Positions 7,392 through 15,585 of a stretch of 40,602 nt of DNA are shown here, in pieces (the first letter of the stretch is position 1; every line of letters begins with the position of its first letter). The stretch lies in contig CALAOV010000345.1 in assembly GCA_937889515.1 (NCBI GenBank), positions 1 to 40,602 on the forward strand. Reading direction: 5' to 3'. The DNA comes from an uncultured Myxococcales bacterium. GTDB taxonomy: Bacteria; Myxococcota_A; Polyangia; Fen-1088. A model generated the notes under the pieces. The model was not told the origin of the DNA. It did not search any database and saw nothing but the letters and a program-made list of their open reading frames with translations. The translations under genes were made by a program, and so were the position numbers.

Positions 7392-8402
7392 TCATCTGAC
7401 CGGATGAAAGAACCGGTGCCAGCGGATTGCCTTGATCCAGGCGATCGGACTCCAGCCTTCGGTCTCGCCGCGTGACCACCAAACGATGAGGGCCTTGCCC
7501 TTGATGAGATCGTAGTCGACGGGCCCCCAGACGCGCGAATCGGACGAGTTGTCGCGGTTGTCGCCCATGCAGAAGACGTGGCCGGCCGGGACCACGTAGC
7601 GGGCGAAGTCGCGTCCGCCCCGCCCCGGCTCCTGGATCGTCTCGTGGCGCTTGTCGCCCAGGGTCTCCATCCACAGCTCGCAGTCGCGCTCGTCACCGAG
7701 GCCCGAGGTGTGGGGCCCCTCGCTGTACTGGCAGACCCGCGGGATTCGCTCCCGCGGGAGCGCCTTGCCGTTGATGTAGACCTCGTCCTGCTTCACCTCG
7801 ATGACGTCGCCCGGCAGCCCGACCACCCGCTTGATGTAGTCGACGCTGTGATCCTGCGGGAACTTGAAGACGATGACGTCGCCCCGTTGCGGCTCGGCGT
7901 ACTGGAGGATCTTGGCGTCGGTGAAGGGGACGCTGAGCCCGAAGGCGAACTTCGAGACGAAGATGTGATCGCCCACCTCCAGCGTCGGAATCATCGACCC
8001 GGAGGGGATCTGAAAGGCCTCGACCACGAAAGCACGCAGCAGGAGCGCCACCGCCACCGCCACGCCGATCGACTCCGAGTATTCGCGGATGGTCGATTTT
8101 CGGGCGAAGGCCAGGTGGTCGTCCATCGCGTCGTCGAGGGTCGCGATGGTCTTGCGCATCTGTTCGAGGTCGGCCCCGGCCAGCGCCTCCTCGACGGCCT
8201 TGAGGTCGGCCGTGATCTGGGCGGCGACGGAGGCCGGGATCCGGTAGCTCTTCTTCTTGAGGATCCGGCGTGACTCCTTGACCAGGTGCTGCCCCTCGAC
8301 GCGGGCGCGTTTGTGCGCGGTACGCGCGCGCCACCAGCCGAGCAGGCTGGTGGTCCGCTCCTCGTCCGGGGAACCGCCCAGGCCGCTCCTTTTGCCGGGC
8401 AT
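7392..8402 (-). CDS. lepB: Signal peptidase I
   Basis: The protein has 336 residues. It removes signal peptides from Sec- and Tat-exported proteins on the outer face of the inner membrane. The catalytic Ser is Ser136 in QIPSGSMIPTL and the general base is Lys191 in DYIKRVVGLPGD. The C-terminal box GHVFCMGDNRDNSSDSR is intact. One hydrophobic segment (GVAVAVALLLRAFVVEAF, about 113-130) anchors the protein. The first 105 residues are an unusually long, charged, helix-rich cytoplasmic extension (for example LKAVEEALAGADLEQMRKTI), probably a coiled coil. The start ATG lies three bases after the lepA stop, so lepA and lepB are co-transcribed. The 3' end faces the zinc-ribbon kinase gene with a 10-base gap. 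Confidence 0.96.
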   Translation of the reverse strand: MPGKRSGLGGSPDEERTTSLLGWWRARTAHKRARVEGQHLVKESRRILKKKSYRIPASVAAQITADLKAVEEALAGADLEQMRKTIATLDDAMDDHLAFARKSTIREYSESIGVAVAVALLLRAFVVEAFQIPSGSMIPTLEVGDHIFVSKFAFGLSVPFTDAKILQYAEPQRGDVIVFKFPQDHSVDYIKRVVGLPGDVIEVKQDEVYINGKALPRERIPRVCQYSEGPHTSGLGDERDCELWMETLGDKRHETIQEPGRGGRDFARYVVPAGHVFCMGDNRDNSSDSRVWGPVDYDLIKGKALIVWWSRGETEGWSPIAWIKAIRWHRFFHPVR

Positions 8403-8405
8403 CGC

Positions 8406-10205
8406 TCAGTCCACCTTCAGGATGGCCAGGAAGGCCTCTTGCGGGATCTCCACGTTGCCGACCTGCTTCATCCTCTTCTTACCTTCTTTCTGTCGCTCCA
8501 ACAACTTACGCTTGCGGCTGATGTCGCCGCCGTAGCATTTGGCGGTGACGTTCTTGCGCAGCGCCTTGACGGTCGTGCGCGCGATGATCTTCGAGCCGAT
8601 GGCCGCCTGGATCGCCACCTCGAACTGCTGCTGGGGAATGAGCTCCTTCATCTTGACGCAGAGATCGCGCCCCTTGATGAACGATCCCTCGCGGTGGACG
8701 ATGAGCGATAGCGAATCGACCTTGTCGCCGTTGACCAGCAGGTCCATGCGCACCATGTCCGCGGCCCGGTAGTCCTTGGGCTCGTAGTCGAGCGAGGCGT
8801 AGCCGCGCGACACCGACTTGAGCCGGTCGTAAAAGCCGAACACCATCTCGGTGAGCGGCAGGTCGTAGCGGATGATCACCCGTTTTTCGCCGGCATAGGT
8901 CAGGCCCGTCTGGGTCCCACGTTTCTCCTCGCATAACTTGAGGATGGCCCCCACATATTCCGGGGGGGTGTGAATGGTGACCGCGATGATCGGCTCCTCG
9001 ATGCGGTCGATGTCCCCTTCCGAGGGGAACTTCGCGGGGTTGTCGAGCTCGATGACGTCGCCGTTGCGCAACACGCAGCGGAATCGGACCGTCGGCGCGG
9101 TCGTGATGAGGTCGAGGTTGTATTCGCGCTCGAGGCGCTCCTGGACGATCTCCATGTGCAGCAGTCCCAGAAAACCGCAGCGGAAGCCGAAGCCCAGCGC
9201 GGCCGAGGTCTCGGGCTCGCGGGTGAACGACCCGTCGTTGAGGCGCAGCTTGTCGAGCGCGTCGCGCAGGTCTTCGTAGCGGGCGGTGTCGGTCGGGAAG
9301 ATGCCGGCGAACACCATTGGCTTGACCGGCTGAAACCCCGGCAGCGGCTGGGCCGGACGCCCGAGCTCGGTGATGGTGTCGCCCACCCGCGCGTCGGCCA
9401 CGTCCTTGATCGCGGCCGTGAAGAAGCCGACCTCGCCCGGTCCGAGCTCGGGCATCTCGCGGGCGAACGGCGCGAAGGCGCCCAGCGTCTGGATCTCGTA
9501 GTCGCGCCGGGCGGCCATGAAGCGGATCTTCTGCTTGGGGCGCAGCATGCCGTCGATGACGCGCACCAGGATCACGACCCCGCGGTAGGCGTCGTACCAG
9601 CTGTCGAGCAAGAGGACCCGCAGCGGCTTGTCCACGTCCCCCACCGGCGGCGGCACCTTGGCCACCACCGCCTCGAGGATCTCGTGGATCCCCTTGCCCT
9701 CCTTGGCCGAGGCCAGGATGGCCTCCGAGGCGTCGATGCCGATCACTTCTTCGATCTGGCGGCGCACGTTCTCGGGATCGGCGGCCGGCAGGTCGATCTT
9801 GTTGATGACCGGCACGATGGTGAGGTTGTTGTTCACCGCCAGATAGACGTTGGCCAGCGTCTGCGCCTCCACGCCCTGTGAGGCGTCGATGACCAGCACC
9901 GCCCCCTCGCAGGCGGCCAGGGAGCGCGACACCTCGTAGTGGAAGTCGACGTGGCCGGGCGTATCGATCAGGTTCAGCTCGTAGGTCTGTCCATCCGAGG
10001 CCTCGTACGCCAGCCGCACGGTCGCCGCCTTGATGGTGATCCCGCGCTCGCGCTCGAGGTCCATGCTGTCCATGAACTGCGCCTTGCGCTCGCGGTCGGT
10101 GAGCGCCCCGGTCGCGTCGAGCAGCCGGTCGGCCAGCGTCGACTTGCCGTGGTCGATGTGGGCGATGATCGAGAAGTTACGGATGAGGCGCGTCGGCGTC
10201 GACAT
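8406..10205 (-). CDS. lepA: Elongation factor 4 (LepA), ribosomal back-translocase GTPase
   Basis: The protein has 599 residues, the normal length for EF4. It has the EF-G-like order: G domain with AHIDHGKST (P-loop), DTPGHVDF and NKIDLP; domain 2; domain III/V; and the LepA-specific C-terminal domain ending [19 protein letters not shown]4 binds the ribosome and remodels stalled or mis-translocated complexes. The start ATG at 10203-10205 has no clear Shine-Dalgarno. The gene is directly followed by lepB. A lower-GC stretch near the 3' end (about 8461-8510) encodes the Lys/Arg-rich segment [16 protein letters not shown]. Confidence 0.98.
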   Translation of the reverse strand: MSTPTRLIRNFSIIAHIDHGKSTLADRLLDATGALTDRERKAQFMDSMDLERERGITIKAATVRLAYEASDGQTYELNLIDTPGHVDFHYEVSRSLAACEGAVLVIDASQGVEAQTLANVYLAVNNNLTIVPVINKIDLPAADPENVRRQIEEVIGIDASEAILASAKEGKGIHEILEAVVAKVPPPVGDVDKPLRVLLLDSWYDAYRGVVILVRVIDGMLRPKQKIRFMAARRDYEIQTLGAFAPFAREMPELGPGEVGFFTAAIKDVADARVGDTITELGRPAQPLPGFQPVKPMVFAGIFPTDTARYEDLRDALDKLRLNDGSFTREPETSAALGFGFRCGFLGLLHMEIVQERLEREYNLDLITTAPTVRFRCVLRNGDVIELDNPAKFPSEGDIDRIEEPIIAVTIHTPPEYVGAILKLCEEKRGTQTGLTYAGEKRVIIRYDLPLTEMVFGFYDRLKSVSRGYASLDYEPKDYRAADMVRMDLLVNGDKVDSLSLIVHREGSFIKGRDLCVKMKELIPQQQFEVAIQAAIGSKIIARTTVKALRKNVTAKCYGGDISRKRKLLERQKEGKKRMKQVGNVEIPQEAFLAILKVD

Positions 10206-10233
10206 TAGGACATTCGGCGGGCCGGCGGGGGGC

Positions 10234-10422
10234 TCAGCGACCGGAAGGGACGTGCAGTGTGAGCTGCCCGGGAAGATTGTGCCGTTCTTTTTCGAGCATC
10301 AGGTCGATCCCCTGCCGGATGTACTCGGCCACCGGGACGCGGGTCTTCGCGTTGAGCTGCTTGAGCTGCTCGCTCTGCTCGGGGGTGATGTAGATGGTCG
10401 TGGAGATTTTCTTCCTCGCCAT
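10234..10422 (-). CDS. Small ribbon-helix-helix DNA-binding protein
   Basis: The protein has 62 residues from ATG 10422 and begins [20 protein letters not shown]. The pattern of a short basic N-terminus, one beta strand (STTIYITP) and two helices ([31 protein letters not shown]) is typical of MetJ/Arc-type (CopG-like) dimeric repressors. A longer start seven codons upstream would begin inside a direct repeat that looks like an operator, so the shorter start is preferred. The gene lies 28 bases upstream of lepA on the same strand and could be co-transcribed with lepA-lepB. No adjacent toxin gene is seen, so this is not an obvious toxin-antitoxin pair. Confidence 0.85.
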   Translation of the reverse strand: MARKKISTTIYITPEQSEQLKQLNAKTRVPVAEYIRQGIDLMLEKERHNLPGQLTLHVPSGR

Positions 10423-10426
10423 GGAG

Positions 10427-10443
10427 TGACCATGCATGACCAT
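10427..10443 (-). promoter_or_regulatory. Candidate RHH operator: 7-bp direct repeat at 10-bp period
   Basis: TGACCAT occurs at 10427-10433 and again at 10437-10443, separated by GCA, giving one helical turn between repeats. It lies just upstream of the RHH start codon (10422) and downstream of a TACAAT -10 candidate on the same strand. Arc/MetJ-type repressors typically bind such short, helically phased repeats cooperatively, so autorepression is a reasonable inference. Confidence 0.45.
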
Positions 10444-10458
10444 AGGTCGAGGGTCAAG

Positions 10459-10464
10459 ATTGTA
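10459..10464 (-). promoter_or_regulatory. Candidate -10 box for the RHH-lepA-lepB unit
   Basis: On the minus strand this hexamer reads TACAAT, five of six bases of the sigma-70 consensus, in an otherwise GC-rich gap. The expected transcription start near 10452 would put the TGACCAT repeats inside the 5' leader. No good -35 hexamer was found 16-18 bases upstream. Confidence 0.35.
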
Positions 10465-10492
10465 ACCACTTGATGCGACGCCATTTTCGCCC

Positions 10493-10498
10493 TACCGT
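10493..10498 (+). promoter_or_regulatory. Weak -10-like hexamer six bases before the lipoprotein start
   Basis: TACCGT fits TANNNT and ends exactly six bases before ATG 10505. This is the same spacing as three other genes in the window, and no Shine-Dalgarno is present. It would place the transcription start at or near the start codon (leaderless mRNA). On its own the match is weak. Confidence 0.25.
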
Positions 10499-10504
10499 AC
10501 CCGC

Positions 10505-11257
10505 ATGTCTCTCTCCAAATCCTGGTTGGCGCTGCTCCCCGCGCTGGCGCTGGCGGCCTGCGGCGAGACGCCCAAGCACGCCGAGATGGTTTCCGCCGCC
10601 GGTTCCAACGTCCCCGCGGGACCCGCGGTCGATCGCAGCAAGTGCAACGAGACCGGCAAGAACGTGGTGACCGCCGATACCAATCACGACCAGAAACCCG
10701 ATGTCTGGAAGTATTTTCAGACCGTCGATATCGGTGGGCAGAAGACCGACGTACTCACCTGCAAGCAGGTCGATCTGAACTACGACGGCAAGATCGATCT
10801 CGTCACCTACTTCGACGACAAGGGCGCGCAGATCACGATGGACGAGGCGGATCTCGACTTCGACGGGAAGTTCGACATCACGACCTACTACGCGAACGGC
10901 AAGAAGGTGCGCGAGGAGCTGGACACCAACTTCAACCAGCGGCCCGACGTCTGGAAGTACTACGAGGACGGCAAGCTGGTGCGTGAAGAGCGCGACACGA
11001 ACGGCGACGGCAAGGTCGACGAGTGGCAGTACTACGAGGGTGGCAAGCTGGATCGCATCGGCTACGACTCGACCGGCTCCGGCAAGGTCGATCGCTGGGA
11101 TCGCGCGCCCGAGGGGGATGAGGCCGAGGCCGCACCTGCAGCGGGCGCGCCTGCTCCGGCGGCTGCTCCCGGCGCGACCACGCCGCCCGCCGCGACCACG
11201 CCCGCAGCGACGACGCCCACGACCGCCAAGAGCCCGCCACCGCAGGCGAAGAAGTAG
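10505..11257 (+). CDS. Lipoprotein with six calcium-loop-like repeats
   Basis: The protein has 250 residues. A short signal peptide ends in the lipobox LAAC (lipidated Cys19). From residue 58 it carries six repeats spaced about 24-32 residues: DTNHDQKPDVWKYF (58), DLNYDGKIDLVTYF (90), DLDFDGKFDITTYY (116), DTNFNQRPDVWKYY (140), DTNGDGKVDEWQYY (164) and DSTGSGKVDRWDRA (188). The D-x-[ND]-x-D/N-G-x-x-D spacing is that of EF-hand or dockerin-type calcium loops, each followed by an aromatic strand. The last 45 residues are an Ala/Pro/Thr-rich low-complexity tail ending in Lys. It is probably a calcium-binding envelope protein of structural or adhesive type; no enzymatic domain is seen. Cys47 and Cys86 could form a disulfide. 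Confidence 0.88.
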   Translation: MSLSKSWLALLPALALAACGETPKHAEMVSAAGSNVPAGPAVDRSKCNETGKNVVTADTNHDQKPDVWKYFQTVDIGGQKTDVLTCKQVDLNYDGKIDLVTYFDDKGAQITMDEADLDFDGKFDITTYYANGKKVREELDTNFNQRPDVWKYYEDGKLVREERDTNGDGKVDEWQYYEGGKLDRIGYDSTGSGKVDRWDRAPEGDEAEAAPAAGAPAPAAAPGATTPPAATTPAATTPTTAKSPPPQAKK

Positions 11258-11299
11258 TTAGCGCCCGGCCGGCCGCCCGGTCCATCCGGTTGCCGGTTG

Positions 11300-12610
11300 C
11301 TAGCGCTTGTCCATCGGGATGTAGTGCCCGAGGGGCGGCCCGGTGTAGATCTGGCGCGGGCGTGAGATCTTGGTGGAGGGATCCTCCATCATCTCTTTCC
11401 AGTGCGCGATCCACCCCGGCGTGCGGCCGATGGCGAACATCACGGTGAACATGTTGGTGGGGATGCCCAGCGCCCGGTAGATGATCCCGCTGTAAAAGTC
11501 GACGTTCGGGTAGAGCTTGCGCTCGACGAAGTACGGGTCGGAGAGCGCCGCCTCTTCCAGGGCCTTGGCGATATCCAGCAGCGGGTCGGGCTGCTTCATC
11601 TTCTTCATGACCCGGTCGGCGGCGACCTTGATGATCTTGGCGCGCGGATCGTAGTTCTTGTAGACCCGATGGCCGAAGCCCATCAGCCGGAAGCCCGAGT
11701 CCTTCTGCTTGGCGAGGTCGACGAACTTCTTGGGGCCGCTGCCGTCGTCCTTGATCGCTTGCAGCATGGTCAGGACCTCTTCGTTGGCCCCCCCGTGGAG
11801 CGGTCCCCACAGCGCGCAGATACCGGCGGAGATCGAGGCGAAGAGGTTGGCCTGTGAGCTGCCGACCTGGCGCACCGTCGAGGTGCTGCAGTTCTGTTCG
11901 TGGTCGGCGTGCAGGATCAGCAGCAGGTTCAGGACCCGCACGATCTCCTCGTCGATCTCGTACGGCTCGGCGGGCACCGAGAACATCATGTTGAGGAAGT
12001 TCGCGCAGTAGCTGAGGTTGTTCTTGGGATAGACGAAGGGCTGGCCGATCGACTTCTTGAAGGAGAAGGCCGCGATCGTGCGCATCTTGGAGAGCAGGCG
12101 CGCGATGGTGGCCTCCTGCTCCGCCTTGTTCTTCACATCGAGCGCCTCGGGATAGAAGCTGGAGAGCGAGAGCACCATGGCGGAGAGGATCGCCATCGGG
12201 TGCGCCGTTCCCGGGTAGCCGTCGTAAAAGCGCTTCATATCCTCGTGAAGCATCGAGTGGCGGGTGAGCTGCTCCGAGAAGCCGGCCAGCTCCGGCTTGG
12301 TGGGCAGGTGCCCGTAGATGAGCAGGTAGGCCACCTCGACGAAGGTCGACTTTTCGGCCAGCTCGTCGATCGGGATCCCCCGGTAGCGGAGGATGCCGCG
12401 CTCGCCGTCGAGGAAGGTGATCGCGCTCTTGGTCGAGGCCGTGTTCATGTACGCCGGGTCGATCGTGACGTACCCGGTCTGCGCGCGGAGCTTCCCGATG
12501 TCGATGGCGTGCTCGTCCTCGGTTCCGATGACGACCGGGACTTCCCAGGTCTTGTCCGCGATCTTGATCTCGGCTCGGAGCTCTCCGTTTGTCGTGACTT
12601 TTTCCGGCAA
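11300..12610 (-). CDS. gltA: Citrate synthase (type II, hexameric-like)
   Basis: The protein has 436 residues. It condenses acetyl-CoA and oxaloacetate into citrate, the entry step of the TCA cycle. The active-site motifs are intact: ADHEQNCSTSTVR, GPLHGGANEEV (both with catalytic His) and GFGHRVYKNYDPRA (with catalytic Asp). The N-terminal beta domain (AEIKIADKTWEVPVVIG; GYVTIDPAYMNTAST) marks it as the Gram-negative type II enzyme, which in other bacteria is inhibited by NADH. TTG 12610 was chosen as the start because an AGGGAGGA Shine-Dalgarno sits six bases upstream. An in-frame ATG at 12640 would encode ten extra residues running through that site and is less likely. Confidence 0.96.
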   Translation of the reverse strand: MPEKVTTNGELRAEIKIADKTWEVPVVIGTEDEHAIDIGKLRAQTGYVTIDPAYMNTASTKSAITFLDGERGILRYRGIPIDELAEKSTFVEVAYLLIYGHLPTKPELAGFSEQLTRHSMLHEDMKRFYDGYPGTAHPMAILSAMVLSLSSFYPEALDVKNKAEQEATIARLLSKMRTIAAFSFKKSIGQPFVYPKNNLSYCANFLNMMFSVPAEPYEIDEEIVRVLNLLLILHADHEQNCSTSTVRQVGSSQANLFASISAGICALWGPLHGGANEEVLTMLQAIKDDGSGPKKFVDLAKQKDSGFRLMGFGHRVYKNYDPRAKIIKVAADRVMKKMKQPDPLLDIAKALEEAALSDPYFVERKLYPNVDFYSGIIYRALGIPTNMFTVMFAIGRTPGWIAHWKEMMEDPSTKISRPRQIYTGPPLGHYIPMDKR

Positions 12611-12615
12611 GGCGG

Positions 12616-12623
12616 TCCTCCCT
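12616..12623 (-). promoter_or_regulatory. Strong Shine-Dalgarno that decides the TTG start of citrate synthase
   Basis: On the minus strand the sequence reads AGGGAGGA. It is separated from the TTG start at 12608-12610 by a few bases. It is among the best Shine-Dalgarno sequences in the window and argues for the TTG start over the upstream ATG. Confidence 0.6.
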
Positions 12624-12646
12624 GGGGCTCGCGGGAGCATAACCTA

Positions 12647-12652
12647 TATACT
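12647..12652 (+). promoter_or_regulatory. Candidate -10 box of a leaderless TPR gene, shared AT-rich patch with gltA promoter
   Basis: TATACT matches five of six consensus bases and ends six bases before the GTG at 12659, so transcription would begin at the start codon. The overlapping TATATA is self-complementary and could also serve as the -10 region for the divergent citrate synthase gene, giving a leader of roughly 30 bases with the Shine-Dalgarno above. No clear -35 was found. Confidence 0.4.
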
Positions 12653-12658
12653 CCGCCC

Positions 12659-13486
12659 GTGAATCTGCTAACCGTCGCTGTCGTGCTCGTTCTTTCCGTC
12701 GACGCCGCGACCGGCGCGGGCGGTGGGAATGGGGGCGGCAGTGCGGGCGGGGCAACCCCCGCGGGCCGTGACGCGGCCTCGGCGGCGGGCCAATCCCTGC
12801 CGGCGCTGATGGCGCGGATCGACGATCTGCACCGGCGGCGCGACGATCGCGCGGCGTTCTCCGAGGAGCAGCGCCTGGTGCAGACCGGCCTGGCCCGGGC
12901 GCCGAACGACTATGGCCTGCTCTGGCGGGCGGCGCGCTTTTATTTTTGGGCCAGCGACGACCCGGGCCTCGGCAAGGAGCAGCGATCGCGATGGGGAAAG
13001 GACGGCTGGGACATCGCCGAGCACGCCATCGCGATCAACCCGAACGACGTCGCCGGCCACTACTGGGCCGCCGTCTGCATGGGCAACTACGCGCTGGGCC
13101 TGGGGGTGGTCAAGGCGCTGTCGCTGGGGATGGAAGGGAAGTTTCGCGAGCGGCTGGGGCGGGCGGCGGCGCTGAACGACGGCTACGAGTTCGGGGGCGT
13201 CGAGACGGCCTGGGGACGGTTTTTCGACAAGCTTCCCTGGCCCAAACGCGATCGCAAGCTGGGCGAGGATCATCTGCGGCGCGCGCTCGCGCTCAACCCG
13301 GCCGCGCTGCGGGCGCGGGTCTATCTGGCGGTCTCCTACGTGGACAGCGACCGAGCGGCCGAGGCCAAGCGCCTGCTCGACGAGGTCGCGGCCGCGCCCG
13401 TGGGCCGTTACGACGCGCCCGAGGAGCGCCGGGCCAAGGCGCTCGGCGCCGGGCTCATGAACGACGTCTACGCCAAGCTCAAGTGA
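12659..13486 (+). CDS. Exported TPR-fold protein (TatT/RMDN-like)
   Basis: The protein has 275 residues. GTG 12659 starts a hydrophobic stretch (LLTVAVVLVLSVDAATGAGG) that looks like a signal peptide although it has no basic n-region. A Gly/Ala-rich linker follows, then helical repeats from about residue 50 (LVQTGLARAPNDYGLLWRAA; AIAINPNDVAGHYWAAVCMG; HLRRALALNPAALRARVYLA). The order resembles the TPR-like proteins of TRAP transporters (TatT) and RMDN-type proteins. It is predicted to act in the periplasm as a scaffold, with no known ligand. The gene is divergent from citrate synthase across 48 bases and its stop overlaps the convergent downstream gene by 8 bases. No Shine-Dalgarno is visible and a -10 box sits directly upstream. 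Confidence 0.78.
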   Translation: MNLLTVAVVLVLSVDAATGAGGGNGGGSAGGATPAGRDAASAAGQSLPALMARIDDLHRRRDDRAAFSEEQRLVQTGLARAPNDYGLLWRAARFYFWASDDPGLGKEQRSRWGKDGWDIAEHAIAINPNDVAGHYWAAVCMGNYALGLGVVKALSLGMEGKFRERLGRAAALNDGYEFGGVETAWGRFFDKLPWPKRDRKLGEDHLRRALALNPAALRARVYLAVSYVDSDRAAEAKRLLDEVAAAPVGRYDAPEERRAKALGAGLMNDVYAKLK

Positions 13487-14186
13487 GCGTGGTGGTCGTG
13501 ATGGCGGCCGGCGGCTGCGGGTAGAAGAGGTAGTTGGCGATGGCGGGCACGCCGCCGTAGGCCGCCGCGTAGTCGCCGGGATCGAACTCGGCGGGCGGCT
13601 CGACGATCTCGCCGAAGTCGAGGTGGCGGATCTCCCGCTCGGTCAGAACCGCGACCAGCGTTTGCAGCCGGCGGAGCAAGGTCGGCGCGAAGATCCCGGC
13701 GCGCGGCGCCTCGGTCAGGATCAGCGCCCCGCTGTCGCGATCCAGCTCGGCCGAGAGCGCCACCTCCTGCACCGCCGCGAACCGCGCCAGCGTCGAGAGC
13801 GCCACCCGCAGGTAGACCTCGGCGATCGGCGCGTCGGCGATGGCGGCGCGGAGGCTGTCCGCCGTCGCCGGGTCGAGGGCCGATTCGCGCAGCTCGACGA
13901 GCGACGGCGCCCGGCCGACGCAGAGGACGTAGATGTAGTCGCAGGTCTCGTCGTCGGCGCCGGGCCGGTAGAGCGTGGCCGCCGACAGACGCGCCGACAG
14001 CGCCGCCGCCAGCGCGTCGCCCTCCCCCGCCCCGAGCCCACTTCCGAACCCGGCGGCTTCGTCCCGCTCGTTCCAGCGGCGGGTCGGGTACAGGCGCGCC
14101 AGGGCCTCGTCGAGCGCGCCGAACATCGCCCCCTTGCGCGTGTCGCAGCCGCCCTTGTTGCCGCAGCTCGTACATCCCTGGCTCAT
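13479..14186 (-). CDS. Unrecognised protein with N-terminal CxxC...C cluster, downstream of kamA
   Basis: The protein has 235 residues and begins MSQGCTSCGNKGGCDTRKG. Cys5, Cys8 and Cys14 sit within the first 15 residues with Gly/Lys between them, which is suited to binding a metal or Fe-S cluster. The remainder is an alpha/beta globular protein (DYIYVLCVGRAPSLVELRES; IAEVYLRVALSTLARFAAVQ; LLRRLQTLVAVLTEREIRHL) that I do not recognise. No signal peptide or membrane helix is present. It starts 16 bases after the stop of the lysine-2,3-aminomutase gene on the same strand, so the two are probably co-expressed, and a role in supporting that Fe-S radical enzyme is a possible inference. ATG 14186 was chosen because the frame upstream of it is Arg/Ser/Thr-rich antisense to kamA. 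Confidence 0.75.
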   Translation of the reverse strand: MSQGCTSCGNKGGCDTRKGAMFGALDEALARLYPTRRWNERDEAAGFGSGLGAGEGDALAAALSARLSAATLYRPGADDETCDYIYVLCVGRAPSLVELRESALDPATADSLRAAIADAPIAEVYLRVALSTLARFAAVQEVALSAELDRDSGALILTEAPRAGIFAPTLLRRLQTLVAVLTEREIRHLDFGEIVEPPAEFDPGDYAAAYGGVPAIANYLFYPQPPAAITTTTLT

Positions 14187-14202
14187 GCCGGTCACGGGCA
14201 GT

Positions 14203-15585
14203 CTAGTGGGGCGCCGCGAGCGCGGCCACCCGCGCCTCTTCGACCATTCGCACTTGCTCGACCGGATCCGCCCAGCGGGCTTGTCCCGAGGGGGGCAGTA
14301 GGTCGATCGGGTCGAAATAGAAATAGACCTCGCCCGGGTGAACCGCGGGCGCGGTGTAGACCGAGACTCCCGTGGTGCGGTCGTAGTGCTCGTACGAGTG
14401 CGCATCGCGCTTGCCGCCGCCCCCGGGTGCATCCACCACCACGGTCGGGGTGTTGAAGCCGGCGGTCACGCCGCGGATCCCCTTTTCGATCTCGAGGCCG
14501 GTCGCGAGCGTGGTCCGCAGGTCCTCCACCCCCTTCACCAGATCGTGCATGTAGATGTAGTAGGGGTGCACGTTGAGGTAGCTGAGGCGGTGCACGAGGA
14601 GGCCCATGGTCGCCACGCTGTCGTTCACCCGGCGCTGGAGCACGGTCTGGTTGCGAACGGTGATGCCGCGTTCGAAGAGCTTGTCCATGGCGGCCTGAGT
14701 GATCTCGGTGATCTCGCGCGGGTGGTTGAAGTGGGTGTGGAGCACCACCTCCTTGTGCCGGCGACGTCCCTCCTCGACGACCGCCGTGAGCGCGTCGGTC
14801 CAGGCGTCGTCGGTGAGGATCTTCTGGGGCATGACGGCGGGGCCCTTGGTCGCGTAGCGCATCCGCCTCACGTGATCGATGGAGAGCAGCGATTCGCCGA
14901 TGAGCGTGATCTGCTCGGGGCGGAGCTGAAAGGCGTCGCCGCCGGAGATCACGATGTCCTCCAGCTCGGGGCGCGACCGGATATAGGCGAACGTCTGCTC
15001 CCAGCGGTCGAGGTTGACCTTGAGCTGGAACTTCGACACCTCCTCCGTGTCGATGCCGACCGCGTAGCTGCGGGTGCAAAAGCGGCAGTAGACCGGGCAG
15101 GTGTCGAGCGCGAGAAAGAGCGCCTTGTCGGTGTAGCGGTGGGTCAGGCCCGGGACCGGCATGTCGACCCGCTCGTGCAGCGAATCGAGGTCGAGGCGCG
15201 GGTGGTCGGGCAGCAGGCGCGAGGCGAGCGGGATGAACTGCAGCCGCAGCGGATCTTCATAGGGGTTCCGCCAGTCGATGAGCGACAGCAGATAGGGCGA
15301 GACGCGGACCGACATCGGCGCGCGCTCGAAGCCCCCCTTGGCGTCGGCGATGAATCCCTCCGAGACCAGGCCTTCCAGGGTGGTCAGGAGCTTGCCGATG
15401 TTGGTGATCGAGTGCTTGGCCTGCCACCTGTGATCGAGGAACTCCTCCCGGCTGACCTGGGCGTAGGCCGGGATGCTTCGCCAGAAATCGCCGCCCAGCA
15501 GATCGCGGTGGGCGAGCGTCGCCGGATCCACCGCCGGTTTGAGCGCGGGGGGCGCCGGCGGGGCGAGCTTACTGTCGGGGGGCAT
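14203..15585 (-). CDS. kamA: KamA-family radical SAM enzyme, probable L-lysine 2,3-aminomutase
   Basis: The protein has 460 residues. It is predicted to convert L-lysine to L-beta-lysine using a 4Fe-4S cluster, S-adenosylmethionine and PLP. The radical SAM motif is C163-x3-C167-x2-C170 in CPVYCRFCTRS, followed by SGGDAF. The PLP lysine is K392 in DAPGGGGK. D348 (YMHDL) and D385 (VVVDAP) correspond to the two Asp residues (D293, D330) that hold the lysine side-chain amine in the Clostridium subterminale enzyme; both, and the PLP Lys (K337 there), are offset by the same 55 residues. That supports lysine rather than glutamate as substrate. Flanking segments (KGVEDLRTTLATGLEIEKG) diverge from canonical enzymes. 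The length excludes the shorter EpmB type. Its start overlaps the preceding gene by 17 bases. Confidence 0.9.
   Translation of the reverse strand: MPPDSKLAPPAPPALKPAVDPATLAHRDLLGGDFWRSIPAYAQVSREEFLDHRWQAKHSITNIGKLLTTLEGLVSEGFIADAKGGFERAPMSVRVSPYLLSLIDWRNPYEDPLRLQFIPLASRLLPDHPRLDLDSLHERVDMPVPGLTHRYTDKALFLALDTCPVYCRFCTRSYAVGIDTEEVSKFQLKVNLDRWEQTFAYIRSRPELEDIVISGGDAFQLRPEQITLIGESLLSIDHVRRMRYATKGPAVMPQKILTDDAWTDALTAVVEEGRRRHKEVVLHTHFNHPREITEITQAAMDKLFERGITVRNQTVLQRRVNDSVATMGLLVHRLSYLNVHPYYIYMHDLVKGVEDLRTTLATGLEIEKGIRGVTAGFNTPTVVVDAPGGGGKRDAHSYEHYDRTTGVSVYTAPAVHPGEVYFYFDPIDLLPPSGQARWADPVEQVRMVEEARVAALAAPH

Noticed and set aside
11258-11299. GC-rich palindromes (CCGGCCGG and similar) between convergent genes as a terminator
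   Set aside because: Stems are short and no T-run follows; such palindromes are expected by chance at this GC.
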